DNA of 64,000 bases from Ascarosepion bandense (taxonomy: Eukaryota; Mollusca; Cephalopoda; Sepiida; Sepiidae): assembly GCA_037127315.1 (NCBI GenBank), contig JBBBDQ010001184.1, forward strand, positions 912,001 to 976,000, written 5' to 3'. The position numbers and the translations under genes are program-made. Positions 1-12,099 of the stretch are shown here, piece after piece. Numbering within the stretch: position 1 is the first letter of the stretch; each line of letters begins with the position of its first letter. The notes beneath the pieces were generated by a model. That model did no database searches. It saw only the letters and a list, made by a program, of their open reading frames with translations, and was not told where the DNA came from.

Positions 1-913
1 AAATATTCCCTCTTATATCCTAATGATACAACTACAAATTTTATTTTATATAATTATTCAGTCATCGGTAAGCTGATTAATAATCTTTCTTTTCTTCATT
101 CAGTAAATCAAAGGAAATTAGCCATGCATATAACATTGCATGTTTTGGCAAATAATGAGTTTATTTTTAATGTTGACACTTGTGATGAGGGTCACAATAC
201 AGAAAAAAATAGGAAAAGAAATGTTTGTATGAAGATCTAAAAATGCTCTTTTAAAACATCTTTGTTCTATTGAAAATAATATTACAAGTAACAAGTTAAA
301 CAAAAAAAGAGAACTTCAAACATTCAGCTAAATTTTGCATCTGTAACGTATTTTTCTATATGTATTGTTTTATTTTTAACCTATTTATTGTTTGCATCTA
401 ATTTATTTCTTTGTTTGCATTTAATTTATTTGTTTCTTATTTATATTCAGCTGGTTTATTTATTCATCAATTACTTGTAATTTGCTTGTCTCTTTATTCG
501 GCTAATGTTTGTTCCCTACTACATAATTCAGTTGTTGCTGTAGATTATGAGAGTAAGAATCACTTACGATATTGTAGCTTTACAAAGTAATTGTTAAAAT
601 CGAAATAAAAACGTGAAAATTAAAACAATGCTGATTAAAATTTTTAAAAATGTTTTCAAATTTAAAGTAATTAAAATAATGAACTAATTTCAGTCTTCAA
701 ATTTTAATGAAATTTAACGTGATGTTTATTTACTTTAACGCCATATTCTGCAACATGTTTTTTTTTATTATTAAACATTTAGAAAAGAAGGAATATTAAA
801 TAAAATACTTTTTCTGTTTTAAACTTAATTTTAAAAAGTTTTCTAAGACATTTCTTTATTTTACAATAATTAATTATTGTCGGTCTCGCTAAGACCTACC
901 CTACTCTACTTTT

Positions 914-923
914 GTGACGTCAC
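914..923. promoter_or_regulatory. CRE-like palindrome gtgacgtcac
   Basis: A perfect 10 bp palindrome contains TGACGTCA, the consensus bound by CREB/ATF bZIP factors. A second partial 'cgtcac' follows immediately. No gene start can be placed nearby, so function is unsupported and a chance match is possible. Confidence 0.2.
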
Positions 924-1308
924 GTCACAGTCAAGCTTGCCGGTAATTTTTCATATGACAGAAACGGCAAGACAAGCGCTTTATGCGAATATCCTTAACG
1001 AAGCTTAGTTAAAGTTTATTAGAAAGAATGTATAATTAGTCAAGATAAACAGTTTGAACAACATGAATATGCTCAGACTCTCACTCGCGACACTCACTCG
1101 CGAATTGTGACATCAGGCTAGTAAAACAGTTGATATTTCGAATATAACTCGTCTACACAGTTTCACTCACAAGTTGCAGATCAAGCCAACATATGGTTTT
1201 CAGACACTTTCCGAAAATACTGCACAAACTAGGAACGCCAAGAAATCGAACATGGAGATATTTAAAAAAGGTTTCGTAAAAGCGGAAAGTGAATGCTTTA
1301 TCTAATTA

Positions 1309-1318
<10 letters not shown>

Positions 1319-1350
<32 letters not shown>
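1319..1350. repeat. (TA)n microsatellite
   Basis: Uninterrupted TA dinucleotides, preceded by ttta repeats. Confidence 0.95.
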
Positions 1351-1353
<3 letters not shown>

Positions 1354-3840
1354 AAAGAGATATATTTATATATTGATACTTATCTGTTGTAAATATTGTT
1401 GGAATAACAAATCTGAATATGTGGAAAAACTTAATTATATTAATAAATACGAAGAAATCAGCGCACCTGTATACATGAAAGATAATTGAATTTCACGTAT
1501 GTTTTGAAAGAATCTGATAAGTTCCATTTGTTTTCTTTCAGAAATTAATTATAAGTGAAATTCTTTTTTAAAACTAATTTAATAATCTCCTACTAGATAA
1601 TCCATTTTGGCTTTTTCTCCTTGCTTAATCTGACAATACTCTTTTATAGCACCATATTAATTGCTGGTCCCCTTTTAAATGTTTAAGAAGTTGTTCAATG
1701 TGATCGGAAAAAATTAAAACATCGCAGAAAGCGATTCAGTAAAAGAAATGGAGCACAAACATTAATGCTAAAATATATTGTTAAAAGTAGAAGGGATGAG
1801 AAGCGATTCATGGTATTAGAACTGAGTTCAATTTCTACCTGGATCTTCTTGTTTTTCCTTTTTGATTTAATACGCTTGTAATAAACGCAATAGTCTACTT
1901 CTCCAATGGAAAATATCATGATTAAATGCTATGTTACTTTTATTTGGAAAAAAAGTCACATAAGGGAGGGACTGGGTTCGTTATCGAACTACATTTCAAT
2001 TAATGATGTACCTATCAAGCAGAAGAGAAAGGTTTTAAAACTTTGACAGAATCCAAAGAATATGTGTTAACGATGACGCTAATGGCTCAGTTAAATAAGC
2101 AACAGAAAAAATGTACAAGAAAATCAACATAGAAATTATTGAAAACGGATTCGGGGGAAAAGGAAATTGATCGAATTATGAGAGCAGATAAAGAAAAAAG
2201 TATCAGTTTAATTAAAATCAGGAATAATCTTTTTCAACAAAGACGATACTTCACCATCTTGCAGAATATATGAGAAATCTTATAAAAATATGGAATACAT
2301 TCTGATTTTTCAAGTAAAGTTCAGAATGTGTATACTAGATAAAGACATGATCATGTAGCCAAAATCATACATTAGAAGTTGGGTGAAAATAAATGTTACA
2401 AACATATCATTAAATGTAAAATAAATGACCTAATCATAAATCTGAGAAATTCTTCGAGTACGAAGCAAACAATGATTTGTGGTATTTTTCAATATAATAA
2501 TATAATTAATTGTAGCGCAAAAAACAAAAATTAAACGGACTCACTAATCGAAAATAAAATAAAAAGTAATATTACTCATTGTCATTGTTTAAAGGAGTCT
2601 TCTGATACAAGGATAAAACAAACTGATGAAGAGAAAGCAATCAACTATAATACTTTTAACTCGAAGACATTAAAAGTATGAAGAAGGTCACAATAATAGC
2701 AGTTGTCATTTCTGGACTTGCTACGATGACTGAAAGAATACAATAGATGCATTAACGGCGTAACTTACTTTTGTAAAATATTCAACGATAGACCAATATA
2801 TAGTAAAAAAAACTGTAAACATTTTAAAATAACAGAATTATTAAAAATGTTTTGAACAATGAATTTAATCTAACCTGAGTCATGAACGACCGCAAGTATA
2901 TTTTTATAAGATTTAGTTTGGGAAGAACGCAAACACATAACATGGCAATATGAGAGTGCTCTCGGCTTTTATGGCGCCCCGAAGTGCCAATAATTTGAGC
3001 CGGCCCTGATTGAAATTGTTTAAAATGTACGAATTTTGTCTTTGTGAGTTAAGTGAGATAATTATAAATATCCGGTTTATGACCACAGACTTTCTGGCAA
3101 AATGACATCTGACGGATGAAGAAGAGTTTCGAAACTAATGATGTGATTCCACAGGTAGATGCTGAGAATACTACGGACAGAACACGATGAACAAGAAGAA
3201 AAATAATATAGAAAAAACTCATGATTAATGTCAGAAACAGACATTTAAAATATTTGGAATATATTATGAAGAATAACGGCTTGGTAAAGGCTTGTGCGAA
3301 CAGGGAATAAAAAGAACGAGTAATTTACCTAAGTTTTTTAATCATTTCAAGTAAGACGTACATAGCTCTAAGAAACAAAGGATTACCCGGAGAGAAAGAG
3401 AAAATTATAATGAGCATAAAAGGCAATAAAAGAACAATGTTCAGGATGACGTAAGATGTGATTGAAGTAGCATTTAACTTTTTGACGAACGTAGTTGACA
3501 GAAAAGCAAAAACTTGGAAGAGAGTTTCACCAGCGAGAAGTTTGAGATAAGAAACTATTAAAATAGGACATCTAACTACTTCAACAGTTAAATGATGAAA
3601 CCTATTAGGGCTCATGAGGACAATTGCCATAAAAAAAACATTTATATAAAAGACAGACGGAAGCCACGTGACAGTGGTGAGAAATTAACTGAAGTCAGGA
3701 TGCCAAGTCAGGACCAATATCATTACAAACCCTTCATTGGACTGTGTTTTGTTGAATTGAACAGAGCTATGAAGAGTCAGTAAAGAGTCAAAACATGCTT
3801 CAAAATACAAAGAATCACTTCGTTGCCCTAATAAGCAATG

Positions 3841-4147
3841 TAATGCGTTGTGGTACAGTGGGTATCGGCTCGGAACAAGAAACCGGGGATCCGAGTTCGA
3901 ATTCCAGTTGAATCCATTGTATTTACTTACGCGCAAATACCCTTGGTAAAGGTATTAATCCGTCTCTTCCTTACAGTTATGGGTTAAATAGCAGCACAGA
4001 TTGGGTTCTATAGCCTTGGTCAGCAACCAGTCTACCGCAGAAAGCAATGACAACCTACTGCGGGATAATCTTCTGCCCAGTCAGTCATGTCTCTTTCGAG
4101 ACATGATCGCCTAAGCGTGTATCACGTATGGCACTTAACGGACTGAA
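3841..4147 (+). mobile_element. tRNA-derived SINE, copy 1
   Basis: The left end carries a pol III A-box-like 'tggtacagtggg' (3851-3862) and a B-box-like 'gagttcgaattcc' (3893-3905), as in a tRNA-derived head. The body that follows has conserved blocks 'cgcaaataccc', 'tatgggttaaatag', 'gcaaccagtctaccgcagaaag' (4020s) and a terminal palindromic 'tctcttt/cgagacatgat' segment. The same order is found at 4814-5089 (+), 12305-12605 (-) and 60700-61000 (-). No coding capacity is expected. tRNA-derived SINEs are known from octopus and squid. I cannot assign a named family without a library. Confidence 0.8.
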
Positions 4148-4813
4148 TACTACCGAATATTGTAAGAAAATATTACACATAAGTTATCAGAATTCAAGCG
4201 CAAACAATAGTAAAAATCTACACTTCCTTGTGCTTTTTTGAACTCTCTGCCATTTCAAAATTCCATTACTATAAACCAACAGCTCTAATGATAACATAAA
4301 ATATTATAATTTTCTTCAGTATAAGCTTAACTGCAATTATCCCCGACAGCAGAGTTTAGAATACACTGCATGCTTTTCATACCGCGGATAAAATCCCACT
4401 AAAAGAGAACGCCCTACAACGGATAAATAGGACTTATATTGATTTATTTTTATTACTTTTTTCTATTTGGTTTTTACTACTTGAACACAATACAAGGCTC
4501 ATGAGTTACTCAAAGTATAGGATTACTTAATGAGGTGCATGATATGAACCTCGGAGGAGGAAGTAGGAAATAAAGATTTCGAGGAGATGTTTGACAGGTA
4601 AATATTTAAGAAAATCTTAAAATGGTTATCTTTGTAGTGCTTTTGGAATTTAAAAAGAATTTTAAATATAAAATTAATATAATTTACAATATAACAATTA
4701 TTGAATAAAACTTGAAGGCAAAAATATGTTTTTTTATTGAGACAAAAGCGTAATACAGTGAGTTTGGTTAAGAAAGAAATATGTAAAAATTAAATAAGGA
4801 TAATTGATATAAC
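4148..4813. other. Spacer between two SINEs
   Basis: AT-rich sequence between the two same-orientation SINE copies. I see no gene, RNA or repeat that I can name. Confidence 0.5.
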
Positions 4814-5089
4814 ATTGTGGTGCAGTGGATGCCGAGTTCGAGTTACAGTTGAATGCCTTGCATTCACTTACGCACAAATACCCTTGGAAAAGGTATTAAT
4901 CGGTCTCTTCTCTCCAGTTATGGATTAAATAATAGGAGGAGATAATTTCTATTTCCTTGGCTGGCAACCAGTCCACCACAGAAAGCAATGGCAACCTACT
5001 GCGGGATAATCTTCTGCCCAACCAGTCATATCTCGAAAAAGACATGATCGCTCAAAGCGTGTATCACTTATGGCACTTAACTGACTGAT
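4814..5089 (+). mobile_element. tRNA-derived SINE, copy 2
   Basis: Same family as the copy 700 bp upstream, in the same orientation. It has the A-box-like 'tggtgcagtggat' (about 4818), the B-box-like 'gagttcgagttac' (about 4835) and the shared body, including 'gcaacctactgcgggataat' and the closing 'gtgtatcac..tatggcactta'. Between the two boxes it lacks about 20 bp that are present in copy 1. Confidence 0.8.
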
Positions 5090-5931
5090 ATAAAATTAAC
5101 AGAAAAGGAACTAAAATCAGGAATATAAACAGCGGCATATATTAGTATAAAGAGAAAGAAAATTAGGTGGAAATATACGTTGTTAAAAGTGAAATAGAAT
5201 TGTTGGACAAAAGTCAATACAGTTATAGCAAGAATACATGGATTATAGGCACATTGTAATAGACAAAGAGATACAGAAAGATAGAAAATAACAGAAAGAA
5301 AATGTTTAGGAAGACAGAAAGCAAACAATGCAAACCAATAACAGTGTAGCAGAATAAGAGAAAAATCTGAAAAAAGCCGAAAACAATGAATAGAGTTTTA
5401 AGGAAACCATAAAGTTTCATCGCTGAAAATATTTTGCAAATAAAAAAAAACAAACAAAAAAATATGGCGAGATTCTGGACAAAACTTTTCCAATTTCCCA
5501 CGTCTAAAACATCTAAATATACTTTTCAATGTCAGCACTTTCGTTTTCGTCCATTTGTTGTTTTAATATTTTGCATCTCTTTCGCAGTTTCTTCGAAGAA
5601 GTATTGACAAATCGTCATCAATATGGCATGATCTAAAATTCATAAAGATATAACGATAGTCAAGTATGCAGCTCCTTATCGCTGACTAGTGACAATATAG
5701 ATTCATTCATAAGATTTTACTTCGCTTTGAATCGCAGTGGTTAAAAGCCAATGTAATTTTGTGCTTTTTGATTGGGTTGGTTTTGTCGTACTAATGCAAA
5801 ATTTGATTCACAAACCATGGTTTGCAATCTTCCAGGCGCGCATTTTAATCTATGAAATACTTGCTTCCTCGATTGCAAATAGCGTGTCTTAAAAGCTACA
5901 CCATATTTTAAACGAGTTTCCAACATTTTCT
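5090..5931. other. No recognisable gene
   Basis: Purine-rich on the + strand, which gives open but featureless minus-strand frames. I see nothing assignable. Confidence 0.5.
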
Positions 5932-6210
5932 AAGGCGTAAGGCAATGTCAAGTTGAAACATGGGATCAAGCACAACCACCGAAATTCAGCAACGTCGAGC
6001 CTGTTAAGTATCCAGCTGGTTGACCATTTGGAAATATTAGCTGATGTTAGCCTCGGTGTGCGGGCGGTTTAATGGAAACGACTCGGAATATGATATCAGG
6101 GAGCCGTGTTTCAATTTCAGTCGGTTTCGTTATATTAATTTACACACAAATACCCTTGAGAAATGTGTCTTTCTAGTTATAAAGTTTTTTGAAGAAAAGC
6201 TAGCTAGAAG
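5932..6210 (+). mobile_element. Composite 5S-rRNA/tRNA-headed SINE, copy 1
   Basis: Bases about 5932-6054 align over nearly the full length of metazoan 5S rRNA. They include the internal-promoter blocks 'accgaaattcagcaacgtcg' (5S: accgaagt.aagcaacgtcg) and 'agctggttgacc..ttgg' (5S: ggatgggtgaccgcctgg), and they end near 'tgatgttagcct'. A tRNA-like part follows at once, with A-box-like 'gcggtttaatgg' (about 6064) and B-box-like 'gtgtttcaatttcag' (about 6106). After that comes a body 'ttacacacaaataccc' shared with the tRNA-headed SINEs of this window. Two further copies have the same order (36965-37181 minus, 38307-38620 plus). It is diverged and certainly not a functional 5S gene. Confidence 0.75.
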
Positions 6211-6420
6211 ATGAAACATTTTATTAACACCAATTTTATATCTAAGTGGAGATTCCCTTGTAAAATTAAAATGACAAAATGTTTTTTTCTTGTAGGTTTA
6301 TTTATATAGTGAAGTAATTATAGAATTCTTACAAGACTCAAGGAAGACATTTGCGAGCGAGAGTTTATTTTTATTTTTATTTTTATTTTTTGTTTAAGCT
6401 CATATGTGAAGATGAGTACG

Positions 6421-6525
6421 GAATGTAGTTTTAAGATTATAAAATTTGTATTTGTTCTCATTTAAAATGAAAATATCATCTATGTAACGGACATATGTCG
6501 TCGGTTTGTTAATTTAAAAAAAACT
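6421..6525 (-). pseudogene. Penelope-like reverse transcriptase fragment (YIDD motif)
   Basis: The minus strand reads TTYVRYIDDIFILNEN, the catalytic motif C of a reverse transcriptase. The two aspartates lie at 6475-6480. The 'RYIDDIF' context is typical of Penelope-like elements. About 35 codons are visible, without the other palm motifs. It is therefore a short relic. The GIY-YIG fragment 70 bp to the right lies on the opposite strand, so the two cannot belong to one intact copy. Confidence 0.6.
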
Positions 6526-6587
6526 GAGTTTTCTACGTGGGACATGCAAAAGATATAGAATCATGGACCAAGACGGTTTCACATACT

Positions 6588-6707
6588 TACTCCGTCGTTA
6601 CTGATCTACCCAATTTCAGAAATAATTATATCGGACATACATCTACGAAACTGACACAAAGACTCAGACTATATCTCCGAGAGCAGAGCTCAATTCGATC
6701 TCATTGA
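6588..6707 (+). pseudogene. Penelope-like GIY-YIG endonuclease fragment
   Basis: From 6600 the + strand reads NNYIGHTSTKLTQRLRLYLR, ending in a TGA at 6705-6707. This matches the second half of a GIY-YIG nuclease domain as found at the C-terminus of Penelope-like retroelements: YIG-x-T, a conserved R in 'QRL', then a Ser/Ile-rich segment and His. The N-terminal GIY strand is not clear. It is a truncated relic. Confidence 0.6.
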
Positions 6708-7084
6708 AACATATGCGGCGACCAATCAAACCCCATCAGTAACAAATGTTGACAACACAAATATCATAGTATCATCCACATGCAAAAAAGGTAGAAATAA
6801 TGGAAGCATTATTAATAAAAAGAAAAACTAAAGACTCAATAATATCAACTACAAACACGCTAACAATGTGCTTATATTTTCCTGTGAATAAAACACTACA
6901 TATATTCTGTTACACGTTAAAAAAATCTACTCCCAATAATAGCTAAAAGTATAGCCGGGAGCACTCAGATAAAATATTTCACAAATTTGATAGAATTCAT
7001 GACCGCAAAAAATTTCATGATATCAAATGAAGACTTACATAAAAAATTTAAATATAATACTTATCTGTCATTTAAAATGCAACA

Positions 7085-7171
<87 letters not shown>

Positions 7172-7189
7172 TGTGAATATATATTTACA

Positions 7190-7222
<33 letters not shown>

Positions 7223-7314
7223 TTTAAATTCATCTATGTATTTATATGTGTATATTTGTATATACATTTCATTTATATCTCTATAGATATATAAAATTGA
7301 TATGTATGTGCACA

Positions 7315-7357
<43 letters not shown>

Positions 7358-7625
7358 CGTTCACGTATGCATGTCAATATATATGATTTCACATATGTAT
7401 TTATGTGTATATATATATGCATCTGTATTTATATATAAATATAAATTTCACGTCTATATGTGTATATATATATATACACATATATATATAAATTTCGCAT
7501 AAGTATGTCTGTATATATATATATATATATATATATAACTTACGTAACTGTGTGTGCAGCTATATATATATATATTTATATATATATATATATGTATATA
7601 TATATACACATTTCAACTACGTGCA
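7085..7625. repeat. (TA)n/(TG)n microsatellite cluster
   Basis: Long TA runs (7089-7132, 7198-7221, 7319-7356, 7511-7535, 7561-7608) surround a (TG)n block at 7133-7175. The Tyr/Ile/Val/Cys-rich open frames on both strands are products of the repeat and not proteins. Confidence 0.95.
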
Positions 7626-7849
7626 GGTGTATATAATTTTTTTTGTTGGAAAAATATGTCGTTGCTGACACGTGTGGTAAAACACAAGTATAGAGGCAAC
7701 GAACATAACCGTTGAATAACTTGTTTTACTGGGTTCATAAATCTCGTTCTGAAGTTTCACGAGGACTACAAAGAAATAATACGTGTCCTACTCGTAGTAA
7801 TTAAAATATTCAGTGCAATAAAAAAACATTAGACGAACGAATTATGATT

Positions 7850-10200
7850 CAACTCTTGGCGCTGCAAAAGCAACAGCAAGTCCTACAACAAAAATAAAGA
7901 CCACCATGAACAGCAATTTTAGTTACACAAACAAAAACAAATGTTTTTCGAGTTGTTGAGTATTAAAACAACGGGGGAAAACCGTCTGATTCATTCACTC
8001 CAGGCGCTATTGCGAATTCTCTTAGCGAGTTTGTATTCCATCCGGCAGACGGAATAAATTTTCAAAATTATTATTGAGAAAATTGTCCCCTCCTGAACAT
8101 AAAAATGCATAAATTTTAATTTGCCGAAACTACTAGGCGAGTTAAATTTTGGGAAAACTGTAGAGATATTATTATTATTATTTATGAAAAATTGAATGGA
8201 CAAGCGGACCGATTAATATAATTAATGAAAGGACTTGGAGAAAAAGGATTAAAATTAGTTCATTGACATCGAAAAAAGTTGCATGTAGTGATTCAGAGAA
8301 GAAATTAAACATTTTAAGTGAGTTCACCTGCAATATTTTTTCGTTGAAAAAAAAAATTGTCTTTATTGGGAAGGGATGGCCTTTTCATGATATAATTTTT
8401 TGCACCTGACAATCAATTAATTCTGCAATCAAGTATATATTGTCACAACAAATAGTATTACGGCAACGAAATAATTCAAAACTGAATTAAAAAGTAAGTC
8501 CCTACAAGTTTTTAGAAGGTCTTGCCACGTGCACAAAAGCAAATGCGAATTTTGAAATTAAAGAAAATACAACACCAATATACAAATCAAAAAGGCGTGT
8601 ACCTTTTGCGGCGTTAGATCAGATCAATAATGTATTGAAAAAGCTAGAAGAGTTAAAAGTCATTTTTAGACTACATTAAATGGGCATTGCCAACTGTTTA
8701 CGTGAAGAAAAAAAGAATAATAAATTTCGCGTATGTGCTGATTTCCCAATGGAACTTAATGAAAGCTTACAAAATTATAATTACCCGTTACCAAGTCCGG
8801 AAGAAATTTTCGACAAATTAATCGGGAATTTTTTATTTCTAATGAGGATTTTTCCGACGCCTACTTACAAGGTAGAAGAAAAGTGTTCGAAATTACTATC
8901 AACACTTGGTCTGTATAAATTTATCCGACATTCCTTTTGGGATAAAAGTGGTTCACTGCATTTATCAACAAATTATTGGACACAATTTTTGCTGTGTTAG
9001 TTTGCGCGCAAGCATATCTGGTTGACGTACTGTTTAAAAATGAAAACAGTCGCCAACATGCGGAAAGTATCAAAGAATACTGGTTCAAAATTAGCGAAAT
9101 AAAATGTGAGATATTTTTGCCCAGTATAAAATATCTTGGACAAATTATTGACGAAAAGTGACTACCTGAACCTGCGCGATCAAGCGCAATTAAAGACATG
9201 CCCGATCCGACAAATTTAGTGAAAGTGCAAGTATTTTAAGGTTAGCAATCTACTACCATATGCATAGATCAAATTTTCATGTGTTGAAAGCACCATTAAA
9301 TGCCTTGTTAAGGAGAGTAAATGAATGGATTTATGCTGAAAAATGCCCCAGCGCATTTAGAAAGATCATTATCATTAACGCATTTTGATCCCAAATTTAT
9401 AATTGTCGTTGCATCAAATGCAAATGATTCGGGAACTGGAGTAGTAATATTGCATAAATGTGACGATGGAACAACTAAGCAAAAAACGCATGCATCGAAG
9501 TCATTAATAGCTACTGAGAAATATTACAGCCAGATCGAGAAGGAATCTTTGGCTATAATGTTTGATATGAAAAGAACTTCTTTTAAACACCGAATATCGT
9601 CCGTGTTTATACATAATTAAAAAAGGTGGCCCCACACACCCAACAAACAGACTGCAACGCTAAGGGACTGTACTACTGAATATCCAACATAAAATAGAAT
9701 TTTTACTCTCAAAGAAATTAAGTCATGCTGATAGACTTTCTGGTTTTATTCCGAAATTCGGCAAAACACTGGAAGATAGACACAATGGCTGCGTTTTCAG
9801 AATTACGCGAAATCCTAACCCTAGATCTGGTATATGATTGGCAGAATTGATCTTCGCAAGAAAAATGAAGACTATGTTCATCAAGATAGCAACTGAAGGA
9901 AAGGCGAAAATATCTAAGAATGCCCCTGTAAATCATTATTTAACCCGGGAGAAAAGGTATTTTTTAAACTGAACCAAAGTGAAAAATAATTTTGGAAAGA
10001 TGATGTGGTTAAACAACAGGATCATTCAAACAATTTAGATGGTGTGGGAGTTCCAGAAAATCTTTTGATAACATTTTTGAGTATTGTTCGAAAGATTCGT
10101 TAGTAGGTTGACATTGCGCAAAGATACTGAAATATTTTAACTCGCTAACAGCGAGTTATAAAAAAAAATTAAAAATAAAAATGGGTGTAATATTAGAGGA
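7850..10200 (+). pseudogene. Ty3/gypsy-type retroelement, degenerate copy 1
   Basis: This is a decayed gag-pol in + orientation. A Gln-rich gag start is near 7860 ('LQKQQQVLQQK'), followed by a gag block around 7985-8060 ('SFTPGAIANSLSEF'). The RT N-terminal region lies at 8560-8660 and the fingers/palm at 8680-9000 ('FRVCADF', 'YNYPLPSPEEIFDKL'). The RT palm end is at 9010-9160 ('IKYLGQIIDEK'). RNase H lies at 9360-9560 ('GTGVVILHK', 'YSQIEKESLAI'). Integrase C-terminal sequence lies at about 9830-10090 ('ELIFARKMKTMF'). Frames change repeatedly and stops occur between blocks. The YxDD catalytic turn reads 'YLVDVLF', and the RNase H DAS position reads NAN. The protease and the integrase core appear deleted. 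A purine-rich 'tagaggaggt' at about 10195 could be the polypurine tract. Confidence 0.8.
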
Positions 10201-10945
10201 GGTCTAAATAGAGAATTTGGCAAATACTTACTTCACGTTTTTTCCTTTTTTAAATGTCTAAAATGAGAATTTGGCATATAATACGTACACATACACACAC
10301 ACACTTATCTTTTTTTTTCTCTTCTTTCCACCATATGAAGTCGACATTCGTCAACATGACTACCGAAGACTTTTCCTCTTCTTAATTTGTTATCTCTTAT
10401 TTCTCATTTAACCCTTTTCCTGGCTACCTCATTTATATTTTTCTTATTCTCTTCCATTCCAGTGACACGGTTAAACTTTGTCATTTAATACAGACCTAAT
10501 CAAAAGTCTTCTTCTTTAATCGAGTTTTGTATCCTCTTCTCTGCCTTTTTTCCGTAAACACTGCATCAACAGCTGGACAAAAAATTTTTAGCTTAATTTT
10601 TCTTTCTTATTCTTTTACTTATTTCTAATATAAACTTCCTGTGTATGAAAATGTTTTTGGGTAATCTTCCGGTATAAAGAGGGGAAACATGAAAACAAAT
10701 TCGATTCCAATAACATTCAAACCCAGCAAGCAATCTCTTTGAGCAAATATACATCAAATTCTGCAAGTCTTCTCTCTGTAAACAGAGAAAATGCTTGCTG
10801 TTTTTGAATGCATTTTCTCCTTCTCATCTTTTATTTTCAAAGCATAAAAAAATTATTAGAAATAAACTTGAGAAATTCTGGGACGAAACCGATTGTTTAT
10901 TTTAGTTTATGATATAAAAATGTCATCCAAATTTCTTATTCCTCG
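10201..10945. other. No recognisable gene
   Basis: Pyrimidine-rich DNA following the retroelement. It could hold a decayed LTR, but no matching left LTR could be established by eye. Confidence 0.4.
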
Positions 10946-10946
10946 G

Positions 10947-10947
<1 letters not shown>

Positions 10948-10992
<45 letters not shown>

Positions 10993-11356
10993 TATAGTCA
11001 TCCGCAGACAGATCTGTTTCGCTGTATTACAGCTCATCAGTACGACTTAGACTCCGGTCGCTTCGTAACCCAGGATTGAAATATATATATGTGTGTGTGT
11101 GTGTGACATGTATATATATATATATGTGATATATATGTAGATCATATGTATGTATATATATATATGTATGTATATACTTACAACATATGTATGTGTGTAT
11201 ATATATATATCACATATCTATACATATATAGATGTATAATACGTATGTTTTATGTATATATATATATTATATATGTATTTAATTATACATATATATATTT
11301 CATACACATATATTCACATATGCATGTATATATATAACTATTTATTCCCTTATGTG

Positions 11357-11403
<47 letters not shown>

Positions 11404-11420
11404 CGTAATATATACACATA
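10948..11420. repeat. (AT)n microsatellite cluster with embedded repeat fragment
   Basis: (AT)n at 10948-10990 and 11362-11400, with TATG/TATA variants between. Bases 11012-11080 are a fragment of a dispersed repeat that starts 'gtttcgctgtattacagctcatcag'. That repeat also occurs at 17088 and 18832. Confidence 0.85.
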
Positions 11421-11626
11421 CACTAACATATATTAGAATTAGTAGAAATTAACTGAATGACGTTACTTTTCTTTTCAGAACTCCAATCATATTAGAATTG
11501 TCCAAATACTAAAACTTTCGACAATTCTTATATAATTTAATTTCTGAAAAGAAAAAAAATCAAACAATCAGATGAAAACTATATAATAAAATCAATGATA
11601 ATACCTTGTCTCTCACTTTTAATGAA

Positions 11627-11627
11627 T

Positions 11628-11672
<45 letters not shown>
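11627..11672. repeat. (TA)n microsatellite
   Basis: Pure TA run immediately left of the LINE endonuclease relic. Confidence 0.95.
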
Positions 11673-11678
<6 letters not shown>

Positions 11679-11689
11679 GATTTATACAT

Positions 11690-12099
11690 TTGCAGCACGT
11701 TTTTTCTTCAAAAGATTAAACACAATCTTACATGGCTTCACCCGAGATCCAAGCATGGTCACATGATAGACTACATCATTCGTCAACGAGATTTCAGTGA
11801 TGTTTCTTCGGTGCATGTAATGCGTAACCTCACAATGTTGAACTGACCACAAAGTAGCGCGTGGAAAGTTCAAGCTGAGTATTCATGAGTGAATTTGTAT
11901 CAGTGGAGCGAAAGCAATTGAAGGCGAGCAGATATATTTGTAACTGTGATTGAAAGACATTATATCTTCAACTTTAACGGCACCTGGGAGAACTTTATCG
12001 ACCAATTATATTCAGTAGGGATTAAGAAAACACCAGTATTGGTTTGATGACAACAATATTCACATCAACCAGTTATTGAAAACCAAGCACACTCTATAT
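11690..12099 (+). pseudogene. LINE relic, endonuclease end and linker (5' part of a split element)
   Basis: Bases about 11722-11830 translate to 'LTWLHPRSKHGHMIDYIIRQ' and onward, the C-terminal part of an apurinic-type LINE endonuclease (HPRSKxxHxIDYI). Around 12040-12095 the frame reads 'WFDDNNIHINQLLKTKH', the linker before the reverse transcriptase. The element then stops at the edge of a hAT transposon and resumes near 14782. The 5' part of the endonuclease is lost at the (TA)n run. Confidence 0.75.

Larger units (their letters stand above)
1..3820. other. No recognisable gene; AT-rich non-coding DNA
   Basis: I see no open frame with family resemblance on either strand. The open frames of up to about 100 codons look like chance AT-rich frames. 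The stretch contains an (AT)n run at about 1319-1350, a CRE-like palindrome near 914 and a short direct repeat of 'cactcgcga' around 1080-1100. Confidence 0.6.

Noticed and set aside
3685..3936. Minus-strand open frame of 83 codons
   Set aside because: It overlaps the SINE head and reads through its antisense. The related frame at 60901-61128 is the same SINE sequence.
6987..7502. Tyr/Ile/Val/Cys-rich open frames
   Set aside because: Direct translation of (TA)n and (TG)n microsatellites on both strands.
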